64,000 nucleotides of DNA, from the NCBI RefSeq assembly GCF_017874735.1, contig NZ_JAGGLV010000018.1:89147-153146 (forward strand), in the 5' to 3' direction. Origin of the DNA: Paenibacillus silagei. GTDB taxonomy: Bacteria; Bacillota; Bacilli; Paenibacillales; Paenibacillaceae. The translations under genes and the position numbers were made by a program. The notes beneath the pieces were generated by a model. The model was given only the letters and a program-made list of their open reading frames with translations. It had not been told where the DNA came from and ran no database searches. Below, in pieces: positions 17,773-26,493 of this stretch (positions are counted from its first letter, which is position 1; each line of letters begins with the position of its first letter).

Positions 17773-18060
17773 AAATGAGGAGCATTAATGCCCCTGATTT
17801 CAGCGAAAGTGTGCAAAACCACCAAATGAGGAGCACTAGTGCCCCTGAATTCACCGAAAGTGTGCTAAACCACCAAATGAGGAGCACTAATGCCCCTGAT
17901 TTCAGCGAAAGTGCGCCAAACCACCAAATGAGGAGCATTAGTGCCCCTGATTTCAGCGAAAGTGCGCCAAACCAGCAAATGAGGAGCACTAGTGCCCCTG
18001 AATTCACCGAAAGTGCGCCGAACCACCAAATGAGGAGCACTAGTGCCCCTGATTACAGGG
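17773..18060 (+). repeat. 51-bp tandem array B (six copies, palindromic core)
   Basis: Copies of AAATGAGGAGCACTAGTGCC begin at 17773, 17824, 17875, 17926, 17977 and 18028, each exactly 51 bp apart. AGGAGCACT and AGTGCCCCT form an inverted repeat with one mismatch. Because 51 is a multiple of three, the array stays open in several frames and yields a false 17-residue protein repeat. It starts just after array A, and both lie between the tubulin-like genes and the second VWA gene. Small GC-rich hairpins follow at 18094-18146. Confidence 0.92.
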
Positions 18061-18242
18061 GGACGGCCTAATTCCAAGGGTTCACCATAATAATGCCCAG
18101 GCTCCGGGTCTCGGACCTGGGTACGGGCCTGCACTAACAGGCTTTGTAGGACAATTCTCATTCATTCTGCTGCCGGATGCGCAATAGAATGGAATGGGGA
18201 AGCGTGTGTTGATCAAGCTTTTCCCGGAAAGGATGAAATGCA

Positions 18243-19514
18243 ATGCAGCGAAAAATCAATCTGCTCCTGCTGCTGTTCAGTCTGCTCGGCGCGGGTGTAG
18301 CGTTTGTGCTCGGTGAGCTGCTGCTGGACCGCAGGCCGTATGATTTACCTCAGATGGTGCTGGTCGGCATCTATTTTGCCATCTTGGCCTTATGTGTTGG
18401 AATAGGCGCTCTGGTGGCAGAGACGCTCTCGCCCAAGCTGAACGGACAGTCCTGGAAGCTGCGTTACCTGGGGACCTCGTGGAAAATGTTCCCGCTCATG
18501 GTCGTGCTGCTGCTTGGCGTGGGCACGCTGACCGAGTTCGTGTACGAGCTGAACTTCGGCGGCAGCAAGCCGGTTAAGAATGTCGTCATGGTGATTGACG
18601 ATTCCGGCAGCATGTCGCAGAGCGACCCGTCAGACCGGCGCTACGCGGCGGCCAAGAATCTGGTGCAGCAGCTCAAAAAAGACAACAAAGTCGCCGTTGT
18701 CACCTTCAGCAACGAAGCTTCCGTGGTCCAGCCGCTGCTCCCGCTCTCCAAAGCGGCGAACCGCGAGAAGGTCATGGAGGTCATCAGCAGTCTGAAGACG
18801 ACCGAAGGCGGAACGAACATCAGCGGCGCGCTGGCCGAAGCAATGAAGGTGATTCATGAAGACGGCGCGGACCGCGGGGCGATGGTTATTCTTTTATCCG
18901 ACGGCGTCAGCCAGTTCAATACCTCTACGGAGCTGACAGACTATGTGGCGCGGGGAATTAAAGTAAATACGATCGGGCTGGCCCTGGATGATCCGTCCGG
19001 CGCAAATCTGCTGCAGAATATCGCCAGCGGCACCGGCGGACAGTATTATGATGTGGCCGATGCGAACCGGCTTGGCGATGTATTTCAGCAGATTTATGAC
19101 CGTCTGGGCGACCGGACACTGCTGACCGAGCGCAGCGACCAGACCGCGGACAGCCCTTATTATGCTGTGGTGCGTGTGCTGGCCTTGATGCTGCTCGGCA
19201 CGGCGCTGGGTCTGGGCCTTGGCATTGTGTTCGATAACCGCCATCTGGCCCGGAGCTTCAGTATCGGGGGCGCGGTATCGGGACTTGTGGCGGGGCTGAT
19301 TCTGGAATCGGGCCTGAACGGCGACACGCTCTGGGACCCTATGACCCGGCTGCTGGCGCTGCTCGTTCTGGCGGCTATTCTCACCTTGTTCACATATATC
19401 GTGCCTGTAGGGGAAGGGCGCCTGTCGCGCCGGGGAAGAGCTGCCGGAGCTGGTAATGCGCCTGCTGACAGTATTCATTCACCCCGCCGTAACCGCGGCA
19501 GTAAAGGGTTCTAA
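18243..19514 (+). CDS. Multi-pass membrane protein with VWA domain
   Basis: This is a 423-residue protein. Three N-terminal membrane helices (about 6-26, 37-58, 82-100) precede a VWA domain at 112-285 with a complete metal-ion site: DDSGS (119-123), TTEGGTNISGAL and LLSDGVSQF. Three further helices occupy 305-395, and the C-terminus is Arg-rich. BatA/chloride-channel-like VWA proteins share this layout. GGAAAGGATG precedes the ATG. It is the second VWA protein of the cluster, separated from the first by the tubulin-like pair and the repeat arrays, and heads a tight run with the beta-rich, GTPase and GAP1 genes. Confidence 0.87.
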   Translation: MQRKINLLLLLFSLLGAGVAFVLGELLLDRRPYDLPQMVLVGIYFAILALCVGIGALVAETLSPKLNGQSWKLRYLGTSWKMFPLMVVLLLGVGTLTEFVYELNFGGSKPVKNVVMVIDDSGSMSQSDPSDRRYAAAKNLVQQLKKDNKVAVVTFSNEASVVQPLLPLSKAANREKVMEVISSLKTTEGGTNISGALAEAMKVIHEDGADRGAMVILLSDGVSQFNTSTELTDYVARGIKVNTIGLALDDPSGANLLQNIASGTGGQYYDVADANRLGDVFQQIYDRLGDRTLLTERSDQTADSPYYAVVRVLALMLLGTALGLGLGIVFDNRHLARSFSIGGAVSGLVAGLILESGLNGDTLWDPMTRLLALLVLAAILTLFTYIVPVGEGRLSRRGRAAGAGNAPADSIHSPRRNRGSKGF

Positions 19515-19543
19515 GCCAGATGCAGGGAAAGGGGCAGGTTGCC

Positions 19544-20179
19544 ATGAAGTACGCCGAGGCAGACGCTGGAGCACCGGTGATTACCGAAGTTGTATCCAGA
19601 GTGGAGGACCGGTTCTGTACGCTGCGCTGGCGCTGGCCGGACGGTGTACAGGCGGTATATATTCATAAGGCCTCTGCGGAGGCACCGGACAGTCATGAGC
19701 ATCCGCCTCCGGGTATGAAGCTCTACACGCGTGAAGAATACAAAGCGAATAACGGGTACCGGGACCGGCTGGACGAGATCGGGATGGTGGCTTACACCAT
19801 TTATGTGCGGCTTAGCGAGAATGGAGAGACGCTGCTGGTCCGCCAGCAGGATGGCGGTAACCAGGCGCTCGTCAGCGCGGGTAAAGCGAGGATCTACTAC
19901 GCGGTCCAGCACAAAAAAGGGTTATTCAGCAAGCTGAAAACCGTGCAGATGACGATTACTGCCGAGGTGCCGGTGCCGAAGGAAGTGCTCTGCTACGTCA
20001 AAAAGCGGGATGCGCATCCATCCTCCAAGGAGGACGGTGCAAGGTTCCCGTTCGTCCAGGACTTCGCTCCCGGGCGCAACCAGCTCCCGCCGATTGAGGT
20101 CGGCAAGGACGACTTTATCCGTATTTTTTTCACCGATGGGCCTAAATACGGGGCGTATTATGAGCTGGTTCCCGAGTGA
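19544..20179 (+). CDS. Beta-rich protein of the GTPase/VWA cluster, unknown function
   Basis: This is a soluble protein of 211 residues. The opening VVSRVEDRFCTLRWRWPDGV followed by AVYIHKAS resembles a fibronectin-III-like strand pair, and the C-terminal half (VQMTITAEVPVP, DFIRIFFTDGPKYG) suggests a second similar module. No enzymatic residues stand out. An in-frame ATG at 19520 would add eight residues, but GGAAAGGGGCAGG at 19526-19538 points to ATG 19544. It sits between the membrane VWA protein and the zinc-ribbon GTPase, so it may be an adaptor between them; this is positional inference. Confidence 0.7.
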   Translation: MKYAEADAGAPVITEVVSRVEDRFCTLRWRWPDGVQAVYIHKASAEAPDSHEHPPPGMKLYTREEYKANNGYRDRLDEIGMVAYTIYVRLSENGETLLVRQQDGGNQALVSAGKARIYYAVQHKKGLFSKLKTVQMTITAEVPVPKEVLCYVKKRDAHPSSKEDGARFPFVQDFAPGRNQLPPIEVGKDDFIRIFFTDGPKYGAYYELVPE

Positions 20180-20227
20180 GCGGGAGCAGCATACCGGGTG
20201 CTGACAACACCCTGAGGAGGATGAGAG

Positions 20228-21490
20228 ATGTCTTTTTTTAGCCGTTTCATGAAGAAGAATCAGCCCGCAGCGAGGCCGCTGTATTACGATATTGTCTGCC
20301 CTTTCTGCTTCACTCGCTTTGAGCCGGAGGAAGTGGTGTTCCGGGCCATGCACAGCCGTGAGGATGATGAGAATTATGCGCTCGGTGAGGATGATCTGCT
20401 GAATAAATACCGGGAGCGCTTCGGCCTCGATACGGTAGATGATATGGAAGCGGTTCTGCATCCGGCGGATATCCCGGAGGAGTACCATCATTATACCGAC
20501 AACGTGCTGACCGGGCTCACCGACCGCTATGGGGTGATGACCCGCAGACGGCTCTGTCCGTCCTGTCATAACGAGCTGCCTGTAACAGCCGGCAAGGTGC
20601 CTAGCAATATTATCTCGATTATCGGAGCTTCCCAGGTCGGGAAGTCTGTCTATATGACCTCGCTGATCCATACGCTCCAGCATACAACGGCAGGGCATTT
20701 CGACGCAGCCTGTATGCCGCTGAATGCCGAGATCAGCCGCAAATTCCGCACCCTGTATGAGGAGCCGCTGTTCGAGCGGGGGGATCTGCTGGCGTCTACC
20801 CAGAAGGAGAAGATGCAGGAGCCGTTTATTTTCCAGTTCGTGTTCAAGGATGAGTCCAAGCCCCCGCTGACGCTGGTGTTCTTCGATGTGGCCGGTGAAG
20901 GCATGGTCGATCAGGATTATCTGGGCCTGCACGGCCAGCATATCAAGAACTCCGCAGGGATTCTGTTCATGGTCGATCCGCTCCAGATCCGTTCGGTCCG
21001 GGAGAAGATCCGCATTAACTTCGGTGACCGTCCGGGGGAGTGGGTATCGCAGTATGATGAGCCGCGTGATGTGGTGCTGACTATGTTCGGTGATTTCATC
21101 GCTTATCAGGAGAAGAGCAAGACCGAGATTCCGACCGCAGTCGTCCTGGCCAAAAGCGATATGCTCCACTCCCTCAAGGATGAGGATGGCGACTATATCA
21201 AGTCGAACAGCAATGTGTTCAACAACTATGTACACCGCAAAACGCTGAACCTGAACGAGTTCCACAACATCGACGGTGAAATCCGGCGCTTTATTGAGAA
21301 GGTGGACCGTCCGTTCAAGGATACGATGGATGTGTATTTTGCCAATACGGGATATTTCGCCGTGTCTGCGCTGGGCAGCAATCCGGTCAATCAGAAGGTG
21401 GAAGGCGTGGTCAGTCCGATCCGGGTCGATGAGCCGTTCATCTGGCTGCTGCACAAGCTGAATTATATTGAGGGGAGCGACGGGCCGTGA
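20228..21490 (+). CDS. Zinc-ribbon GTPase (double-GTPase type 2-like)
   Basis: This is a 420-residue cytoplasmic NTPase. A split zinc ribbon is formed by CPFC (24-27) and CPSC (110-113). The P-loop is IIGASQVGKSVY (131-142), the DxxG element FFDVAGEG is near 217-224 and an NKxD-like VVLAKSDM near 302-309. This layout fits the DO-GTPase2 domain defined in comparative studies of bacterial conflict and signalling systems, where it is paired with GAP1-type proteins. CTGAGGAGG precedes the ATG. The next gene, a GAP1-N2 protein, overlaps by four bases (GTGA), the strongest sign that the two act together. Confidence 0.82.
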   Translation: MSFFSRFMKKNQPAARPLYYDIVCPFCFTRFEPEEVVFRAMHSREDDENYALGEDDLLNKYRERFGLDTVDDMEAVLHPADIPEEYHHYTDNVLTGLTDRYGVMTRRRLCPSCHNELPVTAGKVPSNIISIIGASQVGKSVYMTSLIHTLQHTTAGHFDAACMPLNAEISRKFRTLYEEPLFERGDLLASTQKEKMQEPFIFQFVFKDESKPPLTLVFFDVAGEGMVDQDYLGLHGQHIKNSAGILFMVDPLQIRSVREKIRINFGDRPGEWVSQYDEPRDVVLTMFGDFIAYQEKSKTEIPTAVVLAKSDMLHSLKDEDGDYIKSNSNVFNNYVHRKTLNLNEFHNIDGEIRRFIEKVDRPFKDTMDVYFANTGYFAVSALGSNPVNQKVEGVVSPIRVDEPFIWLLHKLNYIEGSDGP

Positions 21491-24400
21491 ACAGATTCTC
21501 AGGGTCCATGATCACCCAGCAGATGTATACCCGCGAGCGCCGGGGCGTATACCGGTCTACAGAGGGCTTCGATACGGTAGCGAAATCGGAGAGTCTCGAT
21601 AATAATTTTGTCAAAAAAATTCTGCATCCCTTCTGCCTCTACGATGCCCCGGCTGAGCTTACGGCACGCGGCGAGAAGGATGAGGAGCTGTATCCGGCTG
21701 CGCTGCATCTGTTCCATACGGAGAGCAACGAGACTGTGATCGGAGAGAGCCGTTATCTGGCGGCGGATTTCACGGGTCAGCGGAGCGCTTTTTTTGCCCA
21801 TAATTTCGTGGTGCCGCCTATCCGCTCCGAAGAGATTGTCGAGGGGTACGGAGACTGGCTGCATGCGGGGTTTGCCCGGAGCTATGAGGGAGAGCCTGGC
21901 GGAACCCTGCCTGAGCTGGATTCGATTCCTGTGGCAACCCGCGAGCTGGACGAGCCGTCTGATCCGCGTACGGTGCTGTCAGGTCTAGGATTCACAGAAG
22001 AGCTGTTCAAGGCCCTGCTGCAGGCGGTGATGCTGTCCGTAGCCGGGAAGAAGAAAATCTATGTAGCGCTGGATGTGCCGATCAGTGAGTTGTCGCAGCG
22101 TGCGGCCCGGCTGACGGAGGTTCTCTTCGCTGCGCTGCCGTATGACTTCCGCCGCAGGCTGGGAGTGATCACGTATGCCAAGGAGCCGCAGAGCCGCAAA
22201 TACATTCACCTGACCTTCGTCGAGAAGGGCTCTCTGCGTCCGGGCGACCGCAATATCGAGAAGGATTATATCTTCGATCTGGCCGGCGCAAGGTTCCTGA
22301 ATACCGACTTCGGCGAGTCGCGGCAGATCTATGCCGATCTGGCCTGGAAGACGCTGGTGGAGAAGGGCGGAAGCCTCCGTGATTTCGCTAAGTTTGCCGA
22401 CAGCCTGCTGCTCGGGGAGAGTGCGGAGCGTAAGCTGTCGCTGGCGCTCTACAATGAGCTGGCGGTCTTTTATGAAATCGAGCAAGGTAATGAAGCCCTA
22501 TATACAGACAACAAGAACGCTATACTCGGCGGCCTGCTGTCCTATCTGAAGCCGGAGGGGAAGCTGGATTCGCGGGTGCGGCTGAATGATATGTTCCTGG
22601 AGCGGTTCGACCGCGAATATGATCTGATCCGTAAGAAGGGGATTCCGTCAACGGAGATCCTGGAACAGTTCAAGGCGTATTACGCTCTGCCGGGCCATAA
22701 TTACCGGGTGAAGATCGTCGATTACTTCATCAACGGGATGCTGAACTGCCAGTCCGGGGGCCGGGAGGATGTGCTGGCGGCGGCTTACGGGATTATTGAG
22801 AGCGATGCGGAGCTTAGTGAGGCGTTCTTCAAAAAAGTGCTGTCCCAATCTCTCTTCCGCAGGGCGCTGTTCGAGCCGTATCTGGAATCCCGGCTGGCTG
22901 CCGCTGCCGGAACGGCGGATATCCTCCGCCTCGTGGGCCACTTCGGCCGGAGTCTTCCGGAGGTGCTTCAGCAGGCAGCGGTACGGGATACCTTTAAGGA
23001 ATATCTGCTGGAGAAGCTGCAGCGGGAATCCGATCCAGTAGCGGCGGTAACGGCTGTTCATGAAGCGGTCCAGCAGGCAGAGAAGCAGCGCCGCAGAGGC
23101 GGCGTATACCCGGAGGCCTTGTCCGTTATGGAGGAGCTCGGCACGGTTGCTGACCGCTTCCTGCTGAACCGGCTCTCGCTGGACGAGCTGACAATGGAGC
23201 AGCTGCTGGAGATCTCGTTCCTGCGTTACCGGGATACGGCAGACTGGCAGCCGCCGCTCGACGCGATTGCGAAGCGCAAAGCGAATGCGCTACGCGCAGC
23301 CTACCGCTGGTTCGGGGAGGAGTCGCCGGACGAGGAGATTTTTGCCGGACTGACGCCCCGTGAGCTGGACGATGTACAGCTGCTCGGTGCGCGGTGGCTG
23401 AAGGAAGCGCGGAGCCTGGAGCCGTTCGACCGGCTGCCGCTGGCCTTCTATCACAGCAGTGAACGTGAAGGCGGGCCGCTGGATTATGATGCGCTGCTGG
23501 ATCTGGTGGTCCGCAAGGCGGGCAATGACAAGGAGACGGTGTACCGGTTCCTGGATTGGTCGCAGCATAGCTGGCTGTTCGCAAGCTCTGGCAAGAAGCT
23601 GTGGCCGAATTACAAGCGGGCTGTGCTGAGATATTTCCTGAAGAGCGACCGCGAGGCATTCAAGAACCGTGAATTCCGCAAAAACCATCTCGACACAGCA
23701 ACGCCTGCCATGCAGACTGTCTACAATGAAGCCCGCGCCCAGCTGGCTTCGCCGCTGGCGCGGTGGGTCAGCCGCAGCCGATTTCAAATCCTGATCTCAG
23801 GGAGCATCCTCGGGATCATTCTGATTGCGGCGGTTATCCTGCTGAGCCAGCTAGGGGGACGCGGCAAGGATACAGCTGCGCCGGTGGCCAGCCCCAGCCC
23901 GCTTCCGGCAGTGACCGGACAAGCCGCTGTAGCGGCCCCGGTCTCTGTCCGGCTTGTCGGCGGTGACACGGGGACTGGCGGGAATAGTAGCGGTGATGAG
24001 GGAAGCGGAGAAGCGGGTAAGAATAACGGCGTTAAGCTGTTGTTCAGCTTCACTGATGCTGCGGAATGCTCCGCCTTCAAGCCGGAGCGGATCGGCGTGG
24101 AGTCCGCCAGCGGCGTTACGGACTACGAGGTTAAGGCAACGGTTAGCAGTTGCCAGGTTGAAGCAGGCGCTGGAGCGGACGGCGATGCGAAGGGTGAGGC
24201 AGGAGCCGGAGTAGACGGTGATGCGAGTGGTAAGGCAGGCGCCGGAGCGGACGGCGGTGCGAAGAGTGAAGCAGGCGCCGGAGTGGACGGCGGTGCGAAG
24301 GGTGAGGCAGGAGCTGGAGCGGACGGCGATGCGAAGGGTGAGGCAGGAGCTGGAGTAGACAGCGGCGCGGATAGTGGAGCTGCCGCCTCTCCGGCGGCGG

Positions 24401-24609
24401 CGGGGACTCCTCCGTCACGCGTCTACGAGGTGACGGTGGAGCTATCAGCAGGCGCGAAGCTGGCAGCAGGTGATATGATCACCGCTGGAAGATACTCGCT
24501 GAAGCTGGCGGCAGATCCGGGCAGCGCCCCGGAGACTACAGCCACAGCCGCGCCTAGTGCGGACCCGTCCGCTTCCGCAAGCCCGGAAGCGGACAAGGAT
24601 GCGGAATAA
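21487..24609 (+). CDS. GAP1-N2-domain membrane protein, putative GTPase partner
   Basis: This is a 1040-residue protein. The N-terminus (MYTRERRGVYRSTEGFDTVA, then LHPFCLYDAP) matches the GAP1-N2 domain, proposed to accompany DO-GTPases. A long helical middle region follows to about 760. One membrane helix at about 765-790 (ILISGSILGIILIAAVILL) leads to an external tail. That tail contains about eight copies of a ten- to twelve-residue GEAGAGADGDAK-like repeat (about 890-960) and a short beta domain (VYEVTVELSAGAKLAAGD). The start is GTG overlapping the GTPase stop; ATG 21508 is possible. It would tie the cytoplasmic GTPase to the envelope. GAP activity is only implied by the family name. Confidence 0.8.
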   Translation: MNRFSGSMITQQMYTRERRGVYRSTEGFDTVAKSESLDNNFVKKILHPFCLYDAPAELTARGEKDEELYPAALHLFHTESNETVIGESRYLAADFTGQRSAFFAHNFVVPPIRSEEIVEGYGDWLHAGFARSYEGEPGGTLPELDSIPVATRELDEPSDPRTVLSGLGFTEELFKALLQAVMLSVAGKKKIYVALDVPISELSQRAARLTEVLFAALPYDFRRRLGVITYAKEPQSRKYIHLTFVEKGSLRPGDRNIEKDYIFDLAGARFLNTDFGESRQIYADLAWKTLVEKGGSLRDFAKFADSLLLGESAERKLSLALYNELAVFYEIEQGNEALYTDNKNAILGGLLSYLKPEGKLDSRVRLNDMFLERFDREYDLIRKKGIPSTEILEQFKAYYALPGHNYRVKIVDYFINGMLNCQSGGREDVLAAAYGIIESDAELSEAFFKKVLSQSLFRRALFEPYLESRLAAAAGTADILRLVGHFGRSLPEVLQQAAVRDTFKEYLLEKLQRESDPVAAVTAVHEAVQQAEKQRRRGGVYPEALSVMEELGTVADRFLLNRLSLDELTMEQLLEISFLRYRDTADWQPPLDAIAKRKANALRAAYRWFGEESPDEEIFAGLTPRELDDVQLLGARWLKEARSLEPFDRLPLAFYHSSEREGGPLDYDALLDLVVRKAGNDKETVYRFLDWSQHSWLFASSGKKLWPNYKRAVLRYFLKSDREAFKNREFRKNHLDTATPAMQTVYNEARAQLASPLARWVSRSRFQILISGSILGIILIAAVILLSQLGGRGKDTAAPVASPSPLPAVTGQAAVAAPVSVRLVGGDTGTGGNSSGDEGSGEAGKNNGVKLLFSFTDAAECSAFKPERIGVESASGVTDYEVKATVSSCQVEAGAGADGDAKGEAGAGVDGDASGKAGAGADGGAKSEAGAGVDGGAKGEAGAGADGDAKGEAGAGVDSGADSGAAASPAAAGTPPSRVYEVTVELSAGAKLAAGDMITAGRYSLKLAADPGSAPETTATAAPSADPSASASPEADKDAE

Positions 24610-24660
24610 CACAGCGGCAACAAGCAGGCTGCGTAAGCTTTTAACTAACGCGATCGGATA

Positions 24661-25050
24661 ATGCAATCGACTGACGCAATTGATTGCCGCTACCGGCCAA
24701 CGCAATCGACTGACGCTACCGACTGATGCTATCAACCAACGCAATCGACTAACGCTACCTACTGATGCAATCGACCAACGCAATCGACTAATGCTACCTA
24801 CTGATGCAATCGACCAACGCAATCGACTAACGCTACCGACTGATGCTATCGACCAACGCAATCGACTAACGCTATCGACTGATGCTACCGACCAACGCAA
24901 TCGACTAATGCTACCGACTGATGCAATCGACCAATGCAATCGACTAACGCTACCGACTGATGCTATCGACCAACGCAATCGACTAACGCTATCGACGGAT
25001 GCTATCGACCAACGCTACCGACCAACGCTACTGACTCACTCAACCGACTG
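24661..25050 (+). repeat. 39-bp tandem array with 13-bp sub-repeats
   Basis: About ten degenerate copies of a 39-bp unit built from three related 13-mers (CAATCGACTAACG, CTACCGACTGATG, CTATCGACCAACG). The array starts about 50 bp after the GAP1 gene. It is open in one frame with a 13-residue repeat (NRLTLPTDAIDQR) but has no ribosome binding site or family resemblance. Confidence 0.88.
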
Positions 25051-26049
25051 ACGTTACTGAGTAGCACTATTAACTAACGCTAACGAGTAACGCTCCTTAG
25101 TCACTCAGCCGACTTATACAACTAACTGACGGTTTTGAGTCGATACCAAGTGATGGTACTGAGTAGCATTGCTTACAGTGATAGGTGTACTCTATACAAC
25201 TAAAATCAGTAAAAAGGAAGGCGCACCTCTCCTAACTGTATTCTATACAACTAAATTTGCCCGAATGGGCTAAAAGGCGGATACAGAAGCATTTTAGATG
25301 TACGAAATACAGCTAAAAGTACATTTGGCAGTAAATCAGACGATTTAGTTGTACAGATTGCATTTAAGCATAACGTTTGGAGCTAGAATAGTACCTTAGT
25401 TAGTCGGGGTACGGCAGCCCCCCAGCAAGCTAGGGGATTAAATGAATGCTGATTAGTTAGAATCTGATGATCGATTAGCGGTAGCTGATCTGCTGTGGGC
25501 GCATACAGCGCGGCATGGTGGGCTGGTCAGAGCCTGGTGCATACTACTTTATGTAGTACAATGATTTGCGCTCCGGCAGGCTGATACGAGCGTAAAGTAA
25601 TTAGTTAAGTGTGCTAGTGTCCGAATGAAGCTGCTCTAGTGCACTTTGTACACTAGAATGAGGCATATCGAGCCTAATATGGTGTTCTGTTGTATTCGGT
25701 ACATTAGATTTTGGGAATTTGGCCCGGCGGAGGGTTATTTGCCACAATCGATTGTATAAAATGCAGCAGAATGCGTTATCGGCCGCTTTTACACGAATTC
25801 TAATGTACATAATACAATCGCCTGCTGCCGCTGTCTCCGTTAGTAACGCCAACGGCTTAATTAACAGCAGAAGAGTCACTCCATAGTCCTGAATAGTACG
25901 ATGTGCCGGGGGAGCGGGCATGTGCTATTCAGGATTTTTGTGCAGAATGGGCGGGACTCGAGTGGATGGAATAGAAATAGCTTGTCTATAGACATACAGG
26001 GGAATAGTCGATATGATGGTTTGAGAATATTAAAATTTAATAAGCTTTG
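25051..26049. other. Gene-poor AT-rich spacer with short dispersed motifs
   Basis: About 1 kb with no credible gene. Near-identical TCTATACAACTAAA motifs occur at about 25191 and 25242, with variants ATACAGCTAAA and, inverted, TTTAGTTGTACA up to 25360. A hairpin followed by Ts lies at 25887-25939. A promoter for the riboswitch-led B12 operon should lie in the last 150 bp, but I cannot place it securely. Confidence 0.5.
25887..25939 (+). terminator. Hairpin terminator before the B12 operon
   Basis: TCCTGAATAG (25887-25896) pairs perfectly with CTATTCAGGA (25925-25934) and TTTTT follows. It would insulate the riboswitch operon from upstream transcription. Confidence 0.7.
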
Positions 26050-26265
26050 GGAAAAGGTGCAGATTGCCTTAGAGGCCGTGCGCTGTCGCTAGCAGATGCT
26101 GGCAGGGCTATGTCTAATAGAGGAATCTGCTTAAAAGGGAAGCCCGGTGTAAGTCCGGCGCGGTCCCGCCACTGTAAATACGGAGCAACTCCTGAGGAGC
26201 CACTGTCTGCTAACGGGATGGGAAGGCGGGGGAAGCGGTGAAGTATGAGCCAGGAGACCTGCCTT
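26050..26265 (+). promoter_or_regulatory. Cobalamin (B12) riboswitch
   Basis: The conserved parts appear in the right order: AAAAGGGAAGCCCGGTG with AAGTCCGGCGCGGTCCCGCC, the GCCACTGTAAATACGGAG block, GATGGGAAGGCGGGG, and the B12 box AGCCAGGAGACCTGCC at 26248-26263. This is a class-I adenosylcobalamin-type aptamer. It controls the SLH/DUF4430 gene that follows and probably the ECF genes beyond, so they should be repressed when B12 is plentiful. Confidence 0.96.
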
Positions 26266-26405
26266 TTTCGTTGTTGTTTCTATTCTTCGGGGGTAAGAAT
26301 GTGGAAGCAGATGCTGATATTGGCGAGGGCTGTATATGCTGTATTGTATGTAGTGTGGGAGAGGAATCGGCTCCTTCAGCCGCCCTGTATTGTATTCTTC
26401 CCCGG

Positions 26406-26428
26406 CCGCCCTGCACAGGGCGGTCTTT
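26406..26428 (+). terminator. Probable expression-platform terminator of the B12 riboswitch
   Basis: CCGCCCTG (26406-26413) and CAGGGCGG (26416-26423) form a tight GC stem followed by TCTTT. The T-run is short, but the position between aptamer and start codon fits a B12-controlled terminator. An alternative is sequestration further downstream. Confidence 0.6.
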
Positions 26429-26493
26429 AGGTTGCCGCTCTATCTGCGGAGGAAGCAGGATTCATCCATTCTATTTCAGGAAAGAGGTTAGTT

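Noticed and set aside
17542..18060. Possible CRISPR array
   Set aside because: Units are contiguous with no unique spacers between constant repeats, and no cas genes are present. The same holds for arrays C and D.
17715..18071. 118-codon frame with 17-residue repeats
   Set aside because: It arises because the 51-bp repeat is a multiple of three; the other strand is equally open, and no start signal is present.
19922..21454. 510-codon minus-strand frame over the GTPase gene
   Set aside because: Antisense shadow of a gene with a P-loop and zinc ribbon.
24680..25051. 123-codon frame with NRLTLPTDAIDQR repeats
   Set aside because: Consequence of the 39-bp array; the minus strand is open too.
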